From Sinorhizobium kostiense (GTDB lineage: Bacteria; Pseudomonadota; Alphaproteobacteria; Rhizobiales; Rhizobiaceae), in NCBI RefSeq assembly GCF_017874595.1, contig NZ_JAGILA010000008.1:248001-312000 (forward strand): 64,000 bases of DNA, given 5' to 3'. Both the position numbers and the translations under genes were made by a program. The notes under the pieces are model-generated. The model ran no database searches. It was not told the origin of the DNA and saw nothing but the letters and a program-made list of their open reading frames with translations. Of the stretch, positions 57,035-64,000 are shown piece after piece. Numbering within the stretch: position 1 is the first letter of the stretch; every line of letters begins with the position of its first letter.

Positions 57035-57190
57035 CCCCCTCTGTCCCTTTGCCTGAGATTGTTATCCCTTCGGCGAGCGTAAGACGCTTCTCTCCAGAGT
57101 CCTTACCGGTATCCCGCTGGTCCTTTGGCCTGAGAGTTTCCGGGGCGGTTGCTCCTTCGGCACCGGATCGAACCGGTTTCTCCCAACAAG
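57035..57190 (-). promoter_or_regulatory. Tandem glycine riboswitch (gcvT motif)
   Basis: Read on the minus strand, two aptamers follow each other. Aptamer 1 shows GGGAGAAACCGG, GCCGAAGGAGCAA and CCGGAAACTCTCAGGC. Aptamer 2 shows CTGGAGAGAAGCG, GCCGAAGGGATAACAATCTC and AGGCAAAGGGACAGAG. A short GC-rich hairpin (57009-57023) then precedes the gcvT start. By the known family, glycine binding turns on gcv expression. Confidence 0.95.
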
Positions 57191-57474
57191 ATCGTCTCCA
57201 GATAACGGCGAAGCCCGGATTTTGGCAAGGGCCAATGTCGCGACCGAACAAATTTTTGTCGCGGAGGTTTGGGCATCGATCGCCTGCGGCAATTCGGCCT
57301 TTGCAAATGTCGTGGGTCGCGGGTTACGAAGAGCCGAGGCTTGCTGCCGCCATTGCGCGGTCGGCCGGCCGTCTCGCAATTCGCCCTGAGCCCATCACCT
57401 CAAATTCACTGCCGCCTTGCGGCATGGCCACGAAAGCCCATGATCTGAAGAGCGCGTGGCTCGGAGACGACGAT

Positions 57475-58110
57475 ATGATCAGCAACACATCTGCCATTCT
57501 CGCCGCCGCCGTCAGCCTTGTTGTGGGCATGGCGCATGCGCATGGGGAAACCTCCACTGCGCCCGGCGAAGACAACGTCAGGACGGTTCTGCAACCGGGG
57601 CACGACGTCCATTCCCGGAAATCCGCCCCAACAGCCGGGGTGATTGTCGCGAGCGGCAAACACGCCGGCCATACGCATGAGGACGAGCAGCACGTAGCAG
57701 AGCCGGTTTCAGCCGGCGATCTTGAAATCTCCGCCGGCGCGGCCAAGGCTATGCCGCCGGGTGCGAAGGTGGGTGGCGGCGGATTGACCGTCAAGAACAA
57801 CGGCAATGCCGACGACCGGCTGGTCGCGGTCGAGAGCCCATCCGCGGGCCGGGTCGAACTGCACGAAATGACCATGGAGAACGACGTCATGAAGATGCGG
57901 AAGCTCGAGAACGGCATCGTCATTCCAGCCGGTCAGACTGTGGAATTGAAGACCGGTGGGCTGCACCTGATGTTCATGGAAGTGGTAAAGCCTTTCGCCG
58001 AAGGCGACAGCGTGCCGGTTACCCTGATATTCGAAAGGGCAGGCAAAGTGGAGTTTGCGCTGCCGGTCGGCACCGCCGCAGGCGGGTCAAGCGAACACCA
58101 GCACAACTAG
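57475..58110 (+). CDS. PCu(A)C copper chaperone with long His-rich N-terminus
   Basis: 211 aa from ATG 57475 (GGAGACGACGAT upstream). A signal peptide (about 1-21, AHAHG), then a His-rich linker of about 70 residues (AGHTHEDEQHVAEP), then a PCu(A)C domain. Its Cu(I) ligands are in RVELHEMTMENDVMKM and GGLHLMFM. PCu(A)C proteins deliver copper to cytochrome oxidase outside the membrane. The C-terminus ends EHQHN. The linker is longer than in typical PCu(A)C proteins and may hold extra metal. The frame upstream is antisense to gcvT. Confidence 0.9.
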   Translation: MISNTSAILAAAVSLVVGMAHAHGETSTAPGEDNVRTVLQPGHDVHSRKSAPTAGVIVASGKHAGHTHEDEQHVAEPVSAGDLEISAGAAKAMPPGAKVGGGGLTVKNNGNADDRLVAVESPSAGRVELHEMTMENDVMKMRKLENGIVIPAGQTVELKTGGLHLMFMEVVKPFAEGDSVPVTLIFERAGKVEFALPVGTAAGGSSEHQHN

Positions 58111-58162
58111 CGCGGGATGAACGAAGCGCGCGGTGCTCACCTCGGCCCGCGCCACTCGAATA

Positions 58163-58579
58163 TCAGTCCCGTTGAATGAACTCGTCGAGGAACGCTGCAC
58201 CCTCTTCGTTCCCGGTCTCCTGCTCGATCAATGTCCCTTCGGCTCGGCCCTCCGCTGCACGCGGCTCGTCCCGCGCCTCCTCCCGTCGCTGGCCATTTTC
58301 CTCGTCCGGCTGGTATTCGAGGTAGTGACGCAAAGTTTCGGCGGCGCTCTCCTGTGGCGGACGTCTTTCGGCACTCATCAGCATCAGTGCCACGGCCAGC
58401 GCACCTTTCGTCGCCGCCGGCATGCTCGCCGCGGCCGCCGCCACCGCCTCCTTGCGGCGGGGTGAGAGAAGCGCCAGCGCTTCGTCGGTGGAGCCGTTGC
58501 CGCGCGGCCGGGCGGACGGCTTGGCGGCCTCCGCCGCATAAGCCGCGGTCGTCGCGGATACGGTTACGACCTGGGTCAC
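58163..58579 (-). CDS. Hypothetical Ala/Glu/Arg-rich protein
   Basis: About 138 aa if translation begins at GTG 58579 (VTQVVTVSATTAAYAAEAAK). The frame extends to ATG 58759, but that part looks non-coding. The protein has a helical Ala-rich centre (AVAAAAASMPAATKGALAVALMLM) and a charged tail (EENGQRREEARDE, ending DEFIQRD). No family recognised; start uncertain. It lies between two secreted-protein genes on the other strand. Confidence 0.5.
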   Translation of the reverse strand: MTQVVTVSATTAAYAAEAAKPSARPRGNGSTDEALALLSPRRKEAVAAAAASMPAATKGALAVALMLMSAERRPPQESAAETLRHYLEYQPDEENGQRREEARDEPRAAEGRAEGTLIEQETGNEEGAAFLDEFIQRD

Positions 58580-58812
58580 CCTTTCACCCCGGAGTTGCGA
58601 GTACTTCTTCCTCTCTGCCAGACGCCGCTTGAGGACCGATGAAGGCTGGGGGTCGCATTTTATGCAAATAGCGAAACTTATGCCGGGAACTGGAAAATGC
58701 GATCGGCGCGCCGTTCGCCTCTGGCCTCCGGTTGTACGCGCGTTATCTATGTACCCCACGGCAGGTGAAGCGCCATGCGGAACCGGGCCGGTAAAATCCG
58801 GAGGAACGAAGC

Positions 58813-59244
58813 ATGCTACCGAAAGCCATGAAGATCGGTGTCGTCGCGGTGATGGGTTTTCTCGCGGCAGCGTCGGTCGGCCTCGCAGAAGAGATGAAGT
58901 TCAAGGCGGAACTCAAGGGCAGTGAGGAGGTACCGCCGGTCGAAACCAGTGCGACGGGAACGGCCGACATCACCTATGATACCGAAAGCAAGAACCTCTC
59001 CTGGACCATCGAGCATTCGGGCCTCAGCGGCGATGTAACCGCAGCGCATTTCCACGGTCCTGCCGCGCCGGGCGAGAACGCGCCACCCGTCGTGCCGATC
59101 GAAGTCTCGGCGCTCTCCAAGGGCGAGGCAACGCTGGACGAGACCCAGGCCTCGGCGCTCACGGAAGGGCGGCTCTATGTAAACCTTCACACTGCAGCCC
59201 ACCCGGACGGGGAAATTCGCGGCCAGGTCATGAAGGCTGAATAG
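58813..59244 (+). CDS. CHRD domain secreted protein
   Basis: 143 aa with GGAGGAACGAAGC before the ATG. Signal peptide (about 1-25, ending GLAEE), then one CHRD domain: LKGSEEVPPVETSATGTADI, AAHFHGPAAPGENAPPVVPI and RLYVNLHTAAHPDGEIRGQV. CHRD domains occur in secreted or periplasmic bacterial proteins of mostly unknown role. A terminator follows. Confidence 0.92.
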   Translation: MLPKAMKIGVVAVMGFLAAASVGLAEEMKFKAELKGSEEVPPVETSATGTADITYDTESKNLSWTIEHSGLSGDVTAAHFHGPAAPGENAPPVVPIEVSALSKGEATLDETQASALTEGRLYVNLHTAAHPDGEIRGQVMKAE

Positions 59245-59268
59245 AGCGGGACAAGAGGGAGTGAGCGA

Positions 59269-59293
59269 GGGCGGGCGTAAGGCTCGCCCTTTT
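59269..59293 (+). terminator. Rho-independent terminator after the CHRD gene
   Basis: GGGCGGGC (59269-59276) pairs with GCTCGCCC (from 59282) around GTAAG, followed by four T. It is 25 bases after the CHRD stop codon. Confidence 0.75.
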
Positions 59294-59397
59294 CATGCCG
59301 ATCGGAGCCGGGGCGCGATCACTATCAAGAGATTTGATCTCGCGTGGGTGTCAGAATATCAATAATCGTCAAGGCCGTGGGGAAGGACGACGATTCG

Positions 59398-59511
59398 ATG
59401 CGTAAGATCTTGATGTTGCTCGCATTGGTAACACTGGCGGCGTGCCAGTCGGGGAAGGTGTTCGTCGGCGGCGAGGGCGAGTATTACCAAGGCATTGTGG
59501 CTCCTCGGTGA
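59398..59511 (+). CDS. Tiny lipoprotein (37 aa)
   Basis: Thirty-seven codons from ATG 59398 after GGGGAAGGACGACG. The peptide has a signal segment (RKILMLLALVTL) and a lipobox LAAC, so the mature lipoprotein is about 22 residues starting CQSGKVFVGGEGEYYQG. The ribosome site, signal and lipobox together argue it is real despite its length. Resembles in size the entericidin-type lipoproteins, but the sequence does not match them. Confidence 0.7.
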   Translation: MRKILMLLALVTLAACQSGKVFVGGEGEYYQGIVAPR

Positions 59512-59521
59512 AGCGCCGTTT

Positions 59522-59561
59522 CTACAGCGCCAGACGTCTTTTCAGACGCGTGAAGGTCGCT
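59522..59561 (+). repeat. Partial RIME-like element (first palindrome only)
   Basis: Carries CTACAGCGCCAGACGTCTTT, then TCAGACGCG and GGTCGCT; the remainder is replaced by a run of direct repeats. Confidence 0.7.
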
Positions 59562-59574
59562 CACAAAGATAAGA

Positions 59575-59657
59575 CTAAGGAAGTAGCGCCGCTAGGTTAC
59601 GAGGGGCGCTAAGGAAGTAGCGCGGTTAGGTGATGAAGGCGGGCTAAGGAAATTAGC
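59575..59657 (+). repeat. Three imperfect direct repeats (about 35-bp period)
   Basis: Copies begin at 59575, 59609 and 59644, each starting CTAAGGAA(G)(A)TTAGCG or CTAAGGAAGTAGCGC. The first two are nearly identical for 15 bases, followed by G(C/G)(T)TAGGT. They lie in the 278-base gap before the coiled-coil export-domain gene and could be a regulatory array. Confidence 0.6.
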
Positions 59658-59789
59658 GAATACCGCTAACCTAAATTGAAACTCACCGCTGCGAACCAGC
59701 TTTGCTATCCTGATCTTTATGTTTGCAGATCATCAGCGCTGTGCGCGCACGACTTGCTTGCAAGTCGCGTGTGTTCGGAAGGATCAGTT

Positions 59790-61583
59790 ATGGATCGTGT
59801 AAACAGCCCTGAGGCCACGTGCGACAGGCCGGCATTTTTCCGCAGCGACGGGCGCACCGCGGCGGTTCCATGTCATCGCTCGCGCCAGACGTCATTCGGG
59901 GCAATGCTCAGGCTGGTTCCGTTCTGCCTCATCATGATGCTGCTTGGATCTCCCGCGAATGGGGAGACAGCAACTGACGACAAACTCGCCCCGCAAGACA
60001 CTGTGGAGATAAGCGTTTCCGGATGGCATACCCTGCTCGGCGGCGTAGCCGAGGCGAGGCTGCTCAACGACGCCTTTACGATCGGGGCAAGTGGCACGGT
60101 CGAGCTTCCGGTAATCGGACGCGTAACTGCGGCAGGCCTGAGCGAGCGTGAACTGGCGAAGTTGATAGCCGATCTCTTGCAAGCTCGGAGCGGCAGCGAC
60201 CAACGTCCGGTCACCAAGGTCCAGCGACGAGAACCGGCGGCAGAAGTGCCATCATCGCCAGCGACTACCCGGGTCGACGGGCCTCGGCCGGCAACGGAGC
60301 ACCCGGGATATGAACGATCCCGGGTGGACGCTTTGCTCAGTGATTTGGCCGCCGCTCGCAAGGAGCTCGACAAGGCTCGCGGGGAGGCGCGTGCAGTGCG
60401 CCAGGCTGCTCGCGACGCTGCCGCAGGGCGCGACCGCCGCCTCGCTGCGGAGCGTCAACGCGTCGCCGCCGTGACGGAGCAACTCAATGCTGCCCGGTCC
60501 GGTCTCGCAGCCGCCAAGACTCGACTGGAGCAGGAAGCGAACACCGCGCGAGATCTGGATGCCGCGGTCGCCAAGGTCAACGAGGCTCGCCAGTTGGCCA
60601 CGCGCGAACGGGCCAAGAGCGCCGAGTTGGAGTCAAAGCTCCTCGCAGCGCGCAAGGAACTCGACGCGTTCAGGGGCGGCGCGCTCTTGGCCGGCCGTGA
60701 GCGTGAGGAGATTCTCCGTAGCGATTTGGCGGTGGCCAAAGGCGACCTCGAGGCGACGCGGCGTGCCGCAGACGACGGCCGGGCGCAGGCGCGAGCGGCT
60801 GCCGCCATGGCGGCTGAACAAGGACGGGCCCTGGCAAATGAGCGCCGGAGAGCCGAAGGGCTCGCGCGCGAGCTGGGGATCGTTCGGCGCGAATTCGAGC
60901 GTCTGGCGGCCACGACGGATGCGGCGATGCAATCAAAGGCTGCTGCGCTACGGGCGCGCAATGCTGCGGAGGCGTCGCTGGCAGACGCCACGCAGGCCCT
61001 TGAAGTGGCGCGGCAGAAGCTTTCCGGCCATGAACGAGCTCTCGCGATCGCTCGCCGATCGGCCTTGGAAGCCCGCGCCGAGTTGCGGGCGGCAAAACAG
61101 GCCGCCTTGCAGGCTGGAGCGCTTGCCGAGCTTGCGGCAAGCCGGGCTGGTGAGGCGCTCGACTTGGAACGCGAGAAGGCAAGAGCGCTTGCGCGCGATC
61201 TCGAAATAGCGCGCCAGGAACGCGACGCTGCAATGAAGGAATTGGCCGCGAGTTCGGCGGCGCAGAGCCAGGCGCTGGAAGAGCGCGACAATTTGAATGG
61301 CCGCCGGCCTGCCCTGGAGCGCGGGGGAGGCGACGTTTCCAAGCAGAAAGCCCGTCCCCGCAAAGCAAGCACTGGGCAAGAACAAAGCGGACGCGCCGAC
61401 GATCGCGCCAGTGAGCATGCCAGGCCCGTGGCGCGAAAGCAGAAAAAGCCGGTCCGTGACCGTGGGGCAGCGGATATCCGCAAGGTGGAGCTCGCCAAGC
61501 CGCCCCGGCCCGATCGATCGGTGCCGATTGTGCTCCCGGATTCGCTGCTTCCCAGGCAGTCACCGATTCGCGGCCTTTGGTAA
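59790..61583 (+). CDS. Polysaccharide export (Poly_export) domain protein with long coiled coil
   Basis: 597 aa from ATG 59790, preceded by GGAAGGATCAGTT. A hydrophobic segment (about 37-56) is followed by a single Poly_export domain (about 64-132: LAPQDTVEISVSGWHTLLGG, FTIGASGTVELPVIGRVTAAG). Then comes a very long Ala/Arg/Glu-rich coiled coil (about 175-510), then a Lys/Arg/Pro-rich tail ending RQSPIRGLW. Classic Wza/ExoF proteins lack such a coiled coil; here it may reach across the periplasm. Function in sugar export is inferred from the one domain. The next gene is a small Gly-rich secreted protein on the same strand. Confidence 0.85.
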   Translation: MDRVNSPEATCDRPAFFRSDGRTAAVPCHRSRQTSFGAMLRLVPFCLIMMLLGSPANGETATDDKLAPQDTVEISVSGWHTLLGGVAEARLLNDAFTIGASGTVELPVIGRVTAAGLSERELAKLIADLLQARSGSDQRPVTKVQRREPAAEVPSSPATTRVDGPRPATEHPGYERSRVDALLSDLAAARKELDKARGEARAVRQAARDAAAGRDRRLAAERQRVAAVTEQLNAARSGLAAAKTRLEQEANTARDLDAAVAKVNEARQLATRERAKSAELESKLLAARKELDAFRGGALLAGREREEILRSDLAVAKGDLEATRRAADDGRAQARAAAAMAAEQGRALANERRRAEGLARELGIVRREFERLAATTDAAMQSKAAALRARNAAEASLADATQALEVARQKLSGHERALAIARRSALEARAELRAAKQAALQAGALAELAASRAGEALDLEREKARALARDLEIARQERDAAMKELAASSAAQSQALEERDNLNGRRPALERGGGDVSKQKARPRKASTGQEQSGRADDRASEHARPVARKQKKPVRDRGAADIRKVELAKPPRPDRSVPIVLPDSLLPRQSPIRGLW

Positions 61584-61634
61584 GGTGCAAAGCGTATTTC
61601 GGGGCTTGCTTGGCCCAAGATGAGGAGCCAGACG

Positions 61635-62390
61635 ATGCGTAAGCACTTGGTAGCCACGTTCTTGATCGCAGTCGCGATCGGGCCCGCGTCGGCTCTTGCC
61701 TTAGGTTTTGGCACCAAGGTCGGCCCGGTTGGCGTCGGTGCTGGGGTGGAGATCAGCAAAAACGGCAGCTCGGCAGAAACAGGCGCGGACGCAGACGGAG
61801 TAGGTGGGGTGAAAGGAGGCGCCTCGCGCGGCAAGAAGGGTGAATCCAAAATTGAGGCCGGCGGCAATCTCGGCGGTAAGGGAGGTGGAGGCTCCGGTCC
61901 GAAGGGCAAGTCGTCGAAGGGTAAGGGCAAAGCCAAGGGCGACGAGGCTTCTGGCGGCCGGGCCTCGGGGCCTCGAGTAGCAGGCCGTGGCGGTGCCAAC
62001 ACGATCACCCCCGCAGCTTCGGCAAAGAGCCTGCGAGCATCGATCGATCTGCCGCCCGGCCTTCGGCCGTGGAAGAAAAAGCGAGCCGCACATGACCGAG
62101 GCGAATGGGCCTATCCCATCCGCCTGCAGTTGACGATTGCAACGGTTCCGGGGACACCAAGCACAGTCGTTGGCGCCTGCCGGAAGGCGATTGCGTCGGC
62201 TGCGTCGCCGCTCGGCGCCGTGCGTGTGCGTGCCGCAAGCGCCGGTTCCCTGCTCCGACATCGCAATGGGGCGCTCACCGCCCCGCTTGCCGTCAGAATA
62301 GACTATGCAGGTCAAGACGGTATTGAGGTCCGTCAGGCGCGAATCAGGTGTCGCCTCGATTCGTCCGGCAAGGTCATCGCGGTGATCTAG
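61635..62390 (+). CDS. Gly-rich secreted hypothetical protein
   Basis: 251 aa from ATG 61635, chosen because GAGGAG lies seven bases before it. Signal peptide (about 1-23, IGPASALALGFG), then a Gly/Ser/Lys-rich low-complexity stretch (about 40-120; GGKGGGGSGPKGKSSKGKGK), then a folded C-terminal part with Cys residues in VVGACRKAIASA and QARIRCRLDSSG. No known family. It follows the coiled-coil export-domain gene by 51 bases, so the two may share a transcript and act at the cell surface together. Confidence 0.75.
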   Translation: MRKHLVATFLIAVAIGPASALALGFGTKVGPVGVGAGVEISKNGSSAETGADADGVGGVKGGASRGKKGESKIEAGGNLGGKGGGGSGPKGKSSKGKGKAKGDEASGGRASGPRVAGRGGANTITPAASAKSLRASIDLPPGLRPWKKKRAAHDRGEWAYPIRLQLTIATVPGTPSTVVGACRKAIASAASPLGAVRVRAASAGSLLRHRNGALTAPLAVRIDYAGQDGIEVRQARIRCRLDSSGKVIAVI

Positions 62391-62468
62391 GCGAAGCTTG
62401 CTAAGGGGAACGGGACCTTAAACGAGGCCGGAAGGTCGACAAGCTTAGTGAGTGTGCAGAACGCCTGC

Positions 62469-62495
62469 GCTCTCCCTTCTGGGCGAAGGGAGAGC
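62469..62495. terminator. Strong hairpin between convergent genes
   Basis: GCTCTCCCTT (62469-62478) pairs perfectly with AAGGGAGAGC (62486-62495) around a 7-base loop. It lies 78 bases after the Gly-rich gene and 36 bases past the convergent ABC permease stop; either or both may use it. Confidence 0.7.
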
Positions 62496-62531
62496 GCTTG
62501 TGAATAGGCTTCTCAATTGCCGCTGATGATC

Positions 62532-63305
62532 TCACGCAGGCCTATCGGAAGCGCTCGGTCGCCACTTGATGAGATGCTTCTCGGCGACGTCCAGGATGCT
62601 GTCGATAATCAAGACAAATATCGCAAGGATCAGGATGCCTGCGAAGACTCCGACTGCATCGAAATTGCCTTCCGCCTGAGCGATCAGATAGCCAAGCCCG
62701 GCGGAGGAACCGAGATACTCGCCGATGATCGCCCCGACGACGGCAAAGCCGACCGAAGTGCGCAACGAAGACAGAATCCAGCTTGCCGCTGCGGGGAAGT
62801 AGACGTGGCGAAGCAGGTCCGACCGCTTGGCACCGAGAATGCGGGCGTTCGACAGCACCACTGGGTTCACTTCACGGACGCCCTGCATCGCGTTGAAGAA
62901 GGTGACGAAGAACACGAGCGTCACGGCCAGCGCCACCTTGGACCATAGACCGAGGCCGAGCCAGAGCACGAAGATTGGCGCAAGCACGACTCGGGGGATC
63001 GCGTTCAAGCCCTTGATGAAAGGGTCCAGTATGCGCGCGGCCGAACGGCTGAGGCCGAGCCAGACGCCTGCCGCCACGCCAAGTGCCGTTCCGACCAGAT
63101 AGCCGAGCACGGTTTCCGTCAGGGTGATCGCCACATGGCTATAGAAGCTGGCGTCCATTACCCAGGAGATAACCTGGTTGAAAATGTCGACCGGCGCCGG
63201 GAAAAAGAAGACGTCGATCACGCCTGCCGCGACACCCAGCTGCCAACCGCCGACAAGTGCCACCAGCAGCACCACCTGGATTAAGCGTTCAGTCATGGCG
63301 TTCAT
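62532..63305 (-). CDS. ABC transporter permease, nitrate/sulfonate/taurine type
   Basis: 257 aa from ATG 63305, supported by GGAGAAAAGCT; the ATG at 63296 is also possible. About six helices and a binding-protein-dependent permease loop GAKRSDLLRHVYFPAAASW. The pattern LDPFIKGLNAIPRVVLAPIFVLWLG is typical of SsuC/TauC/NrtB-like permeases, which take up nitrate, sulfonates, taurine or thiamine precursors. It overlaps the ATPase gene by about 17 bases. The binding protein is not in the window. Confidence 0.93.
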   Translation of the reverse strand: MNAMTERLIQVVLLVALVGGWQLGVAAGVIDVFFFPAPVDIFNQVISWVMDASFYSHVAITLTETVLGYLVGTALGVAAGVWLGLSRSAARILDPFIKGLNAIPRVVLAPIFVLWLGLGLWSKVALAVTLVFFVTFFNAMQGVREVNPVVLSNARILGAKRSDLLRHVYFPAAASWILSSLRTSVGFAVVGAIIGEYLGSSAGLGYLIAQAEGNFDAVGVFAGILILAIFVLIIDSILDVAEKHLIKWRPSASDRPA

Positions 63306-64000
63306 AGCTTTTCTCCACTTCGCCGCGCAGCGATGACCAGATGTTGCGATAAAGATCCATGAAGCGTGGATCGAGCTTGATTTCAGCGACGTCGCGCGGG
63401 CGTTCAAGATCGACGGGGAAGCTGTCGATCACCCTCGATCGCGGACCGGCGGCAAGCACCACGACCCGATCGCCGAGGGCAATCGCCTCCTCGAGGTCGT
63501 GTGTGATCATCACCACGGCGCGCCGTTCCTCCTGCCAAAGCCGCAATAGCTCGTTCTGCATCAGATGGCGGGTATGGATATCGAGCGCCGAGAAGGGCTC
63601 GTCCATCAGGATGACCTTGGGGCCGGTGATCAGAGCCTGGGCCATCTGCACGCGCTTGCGCTGACCGCCTGAAAGCTGATGCGGATAGCGATGCTCGAAC
63701 CCTTTGAGTCCGACCTTCGCCAGCCATCTCATCGACTGCTCGCGACGTTCGGTAGCACCGACACCCTTGAACATGGGACCGAGCTCAACGTTCTCGATCG
63801 CGGTCTTCCACGGAAGCAATGCATCCTGCTGGAATAGATAACCGATGTCGTTCTGAATCCCGCTCACCGGCTGACCATCGATTGATACGGTGCCACTTGC
63901 AGGTTTCAGCAGGCCGGCAATCGCATTGAGTATTGTGCTCTTGCCGCAGCCGGTGGGGCCAACGATGGCGAGGAACTCGCAATCGGAGACTTTCAGGTTC
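63289..64000 (-). CDS. ABC transporter ATP-binding protein, nitrate/sulfonate/taurine type (5' end outside window)
   Basis: The reading frame continues to the window edge; about 236 residues are visible. Walker A GPTGCGKST (near the edge), Q-loop FQQDALLPW, signature LSGGQRKRVQMAQAL, Walker B VILMDEPFSALD and switch MITHDLEEAIALG. The partner of the permease at 62532-63305; the two overlap and form one operon. The ligand is unknown because the binding protein lies outside. Confidence 0.94.
   Translation of the reverse strand, partial: NLKVSDCEFLAIVGPTGCGKSTILNAIAGLLKPASGTVSIDGQPVSGIQNDIGYLFQQDALLPWKTAIENVELGPMFKGVGATERREQSMRWLAKVGLKGFEHRYPHQLSGGQRKRVQMAQALITGPKVILMDEPFSALDIHTRHLMQNELLRLWQEERRAVVMITHDLEEAIALGDRVVVLAAGPRSRVIDSFPVDLERPRDVAEIKLDPRFMDLYRNIWSSLRGEVEKSYERHD

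Noticed and set aside
56302..57474. Long upstream extension of the copper chaperone frame
   Set aside because: Antisense to gcvT and the riboswitch; a signal peptide and ribosome site mark the real start at 57475.
60455..62008. 517-codon minus-strand frame
   Set aside because: Ser/Arg/Pro-rich shadow of the coiled-coil gene on the plus strand.

Overview
The window is a GC-rich alphaproteobacterial chromosome segment, most likely Sinorhizobium/Ensifer. This rests on gene content (purB, rpe, tyrS, anmK, a nifS-like/sufBCDS/sufT/sufA operon, gcvTHP behind a tandem glycine riboswitch). It also rests on repeated ~106 bp double-palindrome intergenic elements resembling the RIME family described from rhizobia, and on iron-control sites of rhizobial type in front of suf. 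I see no rRNA, tRNA, IS transposase, phage gene or CRISPR array.

Layout. 1-4.3 kb: a Cpx-like envelope unit (partial Spy/CpxP-like protein, OmpR-type regulator, histidine kinase), an RBBP9-type hydrolase, a DUF2189 membrane protein and a PilZ protein. 4.5-8.3 kb: purB, a DHA2-type MFS exporter, then a nested palindromic mosaic with long terminal inverted repeats. 8.3-12.5 kb: a leftward run of membrane protein, DUF2259 protein, rpe, P1/DmpA-like peptidase and a periplasmic binding protein. 12.7-16.2 kb: a flavin reductase facing a sugar ABC transporter that has no local ATPase. 16.3-21.9 kb: a giant Ser/Thr-kinase-like/AAA/GAF/PAS/histidine-kinase gene broken by a one-base frameshift. 21.9-22.7 kb: non-coding, with a candidate small RNA and a strong terminator. 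22.7-28 kb: a molybdenum-hydroxylase maturation cluster (MoxR, CoxE-like, two XdhC parts, MoeA/MobA fusion) with no hydroxylase structural gene in view. 28-33 kb: NUDIX, RhlE-type helicase, M23 peptidase, DUF455 protein and bcp. 33.3-41.5 kb: AsmA-like giant, tyrS, anmK, GGDEF protein and an alpha/beta hydrolase. 41.5-48.8 kb: suf operon. 49.2-52.5 kb: TAXI TRAP transporter with repeat elements around and inside it. 52.6-57.2 kb: glycine cleavage system. 57.4-62.4 kb: envelope and secreted proteins (PCu(A)C copper chaperone, CHRD protein, tiny lipoprotein, coiled-coil polysaccharide-export-domain protein, Gly-rich secreted protein). 62.5-64 kb: a nitrate/taurine-type ABC transporter running off the right edge.

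How the parts work together: the suf promoter carries a TGA-N9-TCA (RirA/IRO-type) site over its -35 and an ICE-like (Irr) site at the probable transcription start, so Fe-S assembly looks doubly iron-controlled. The gcv operon is under glycine control. The Cox/Xdh maturation genes form a tight same-strand cluster and probably serve a hydroxylase encoded elsewhere. All identifications come from reading motifs and family resemblance; no database search was run.
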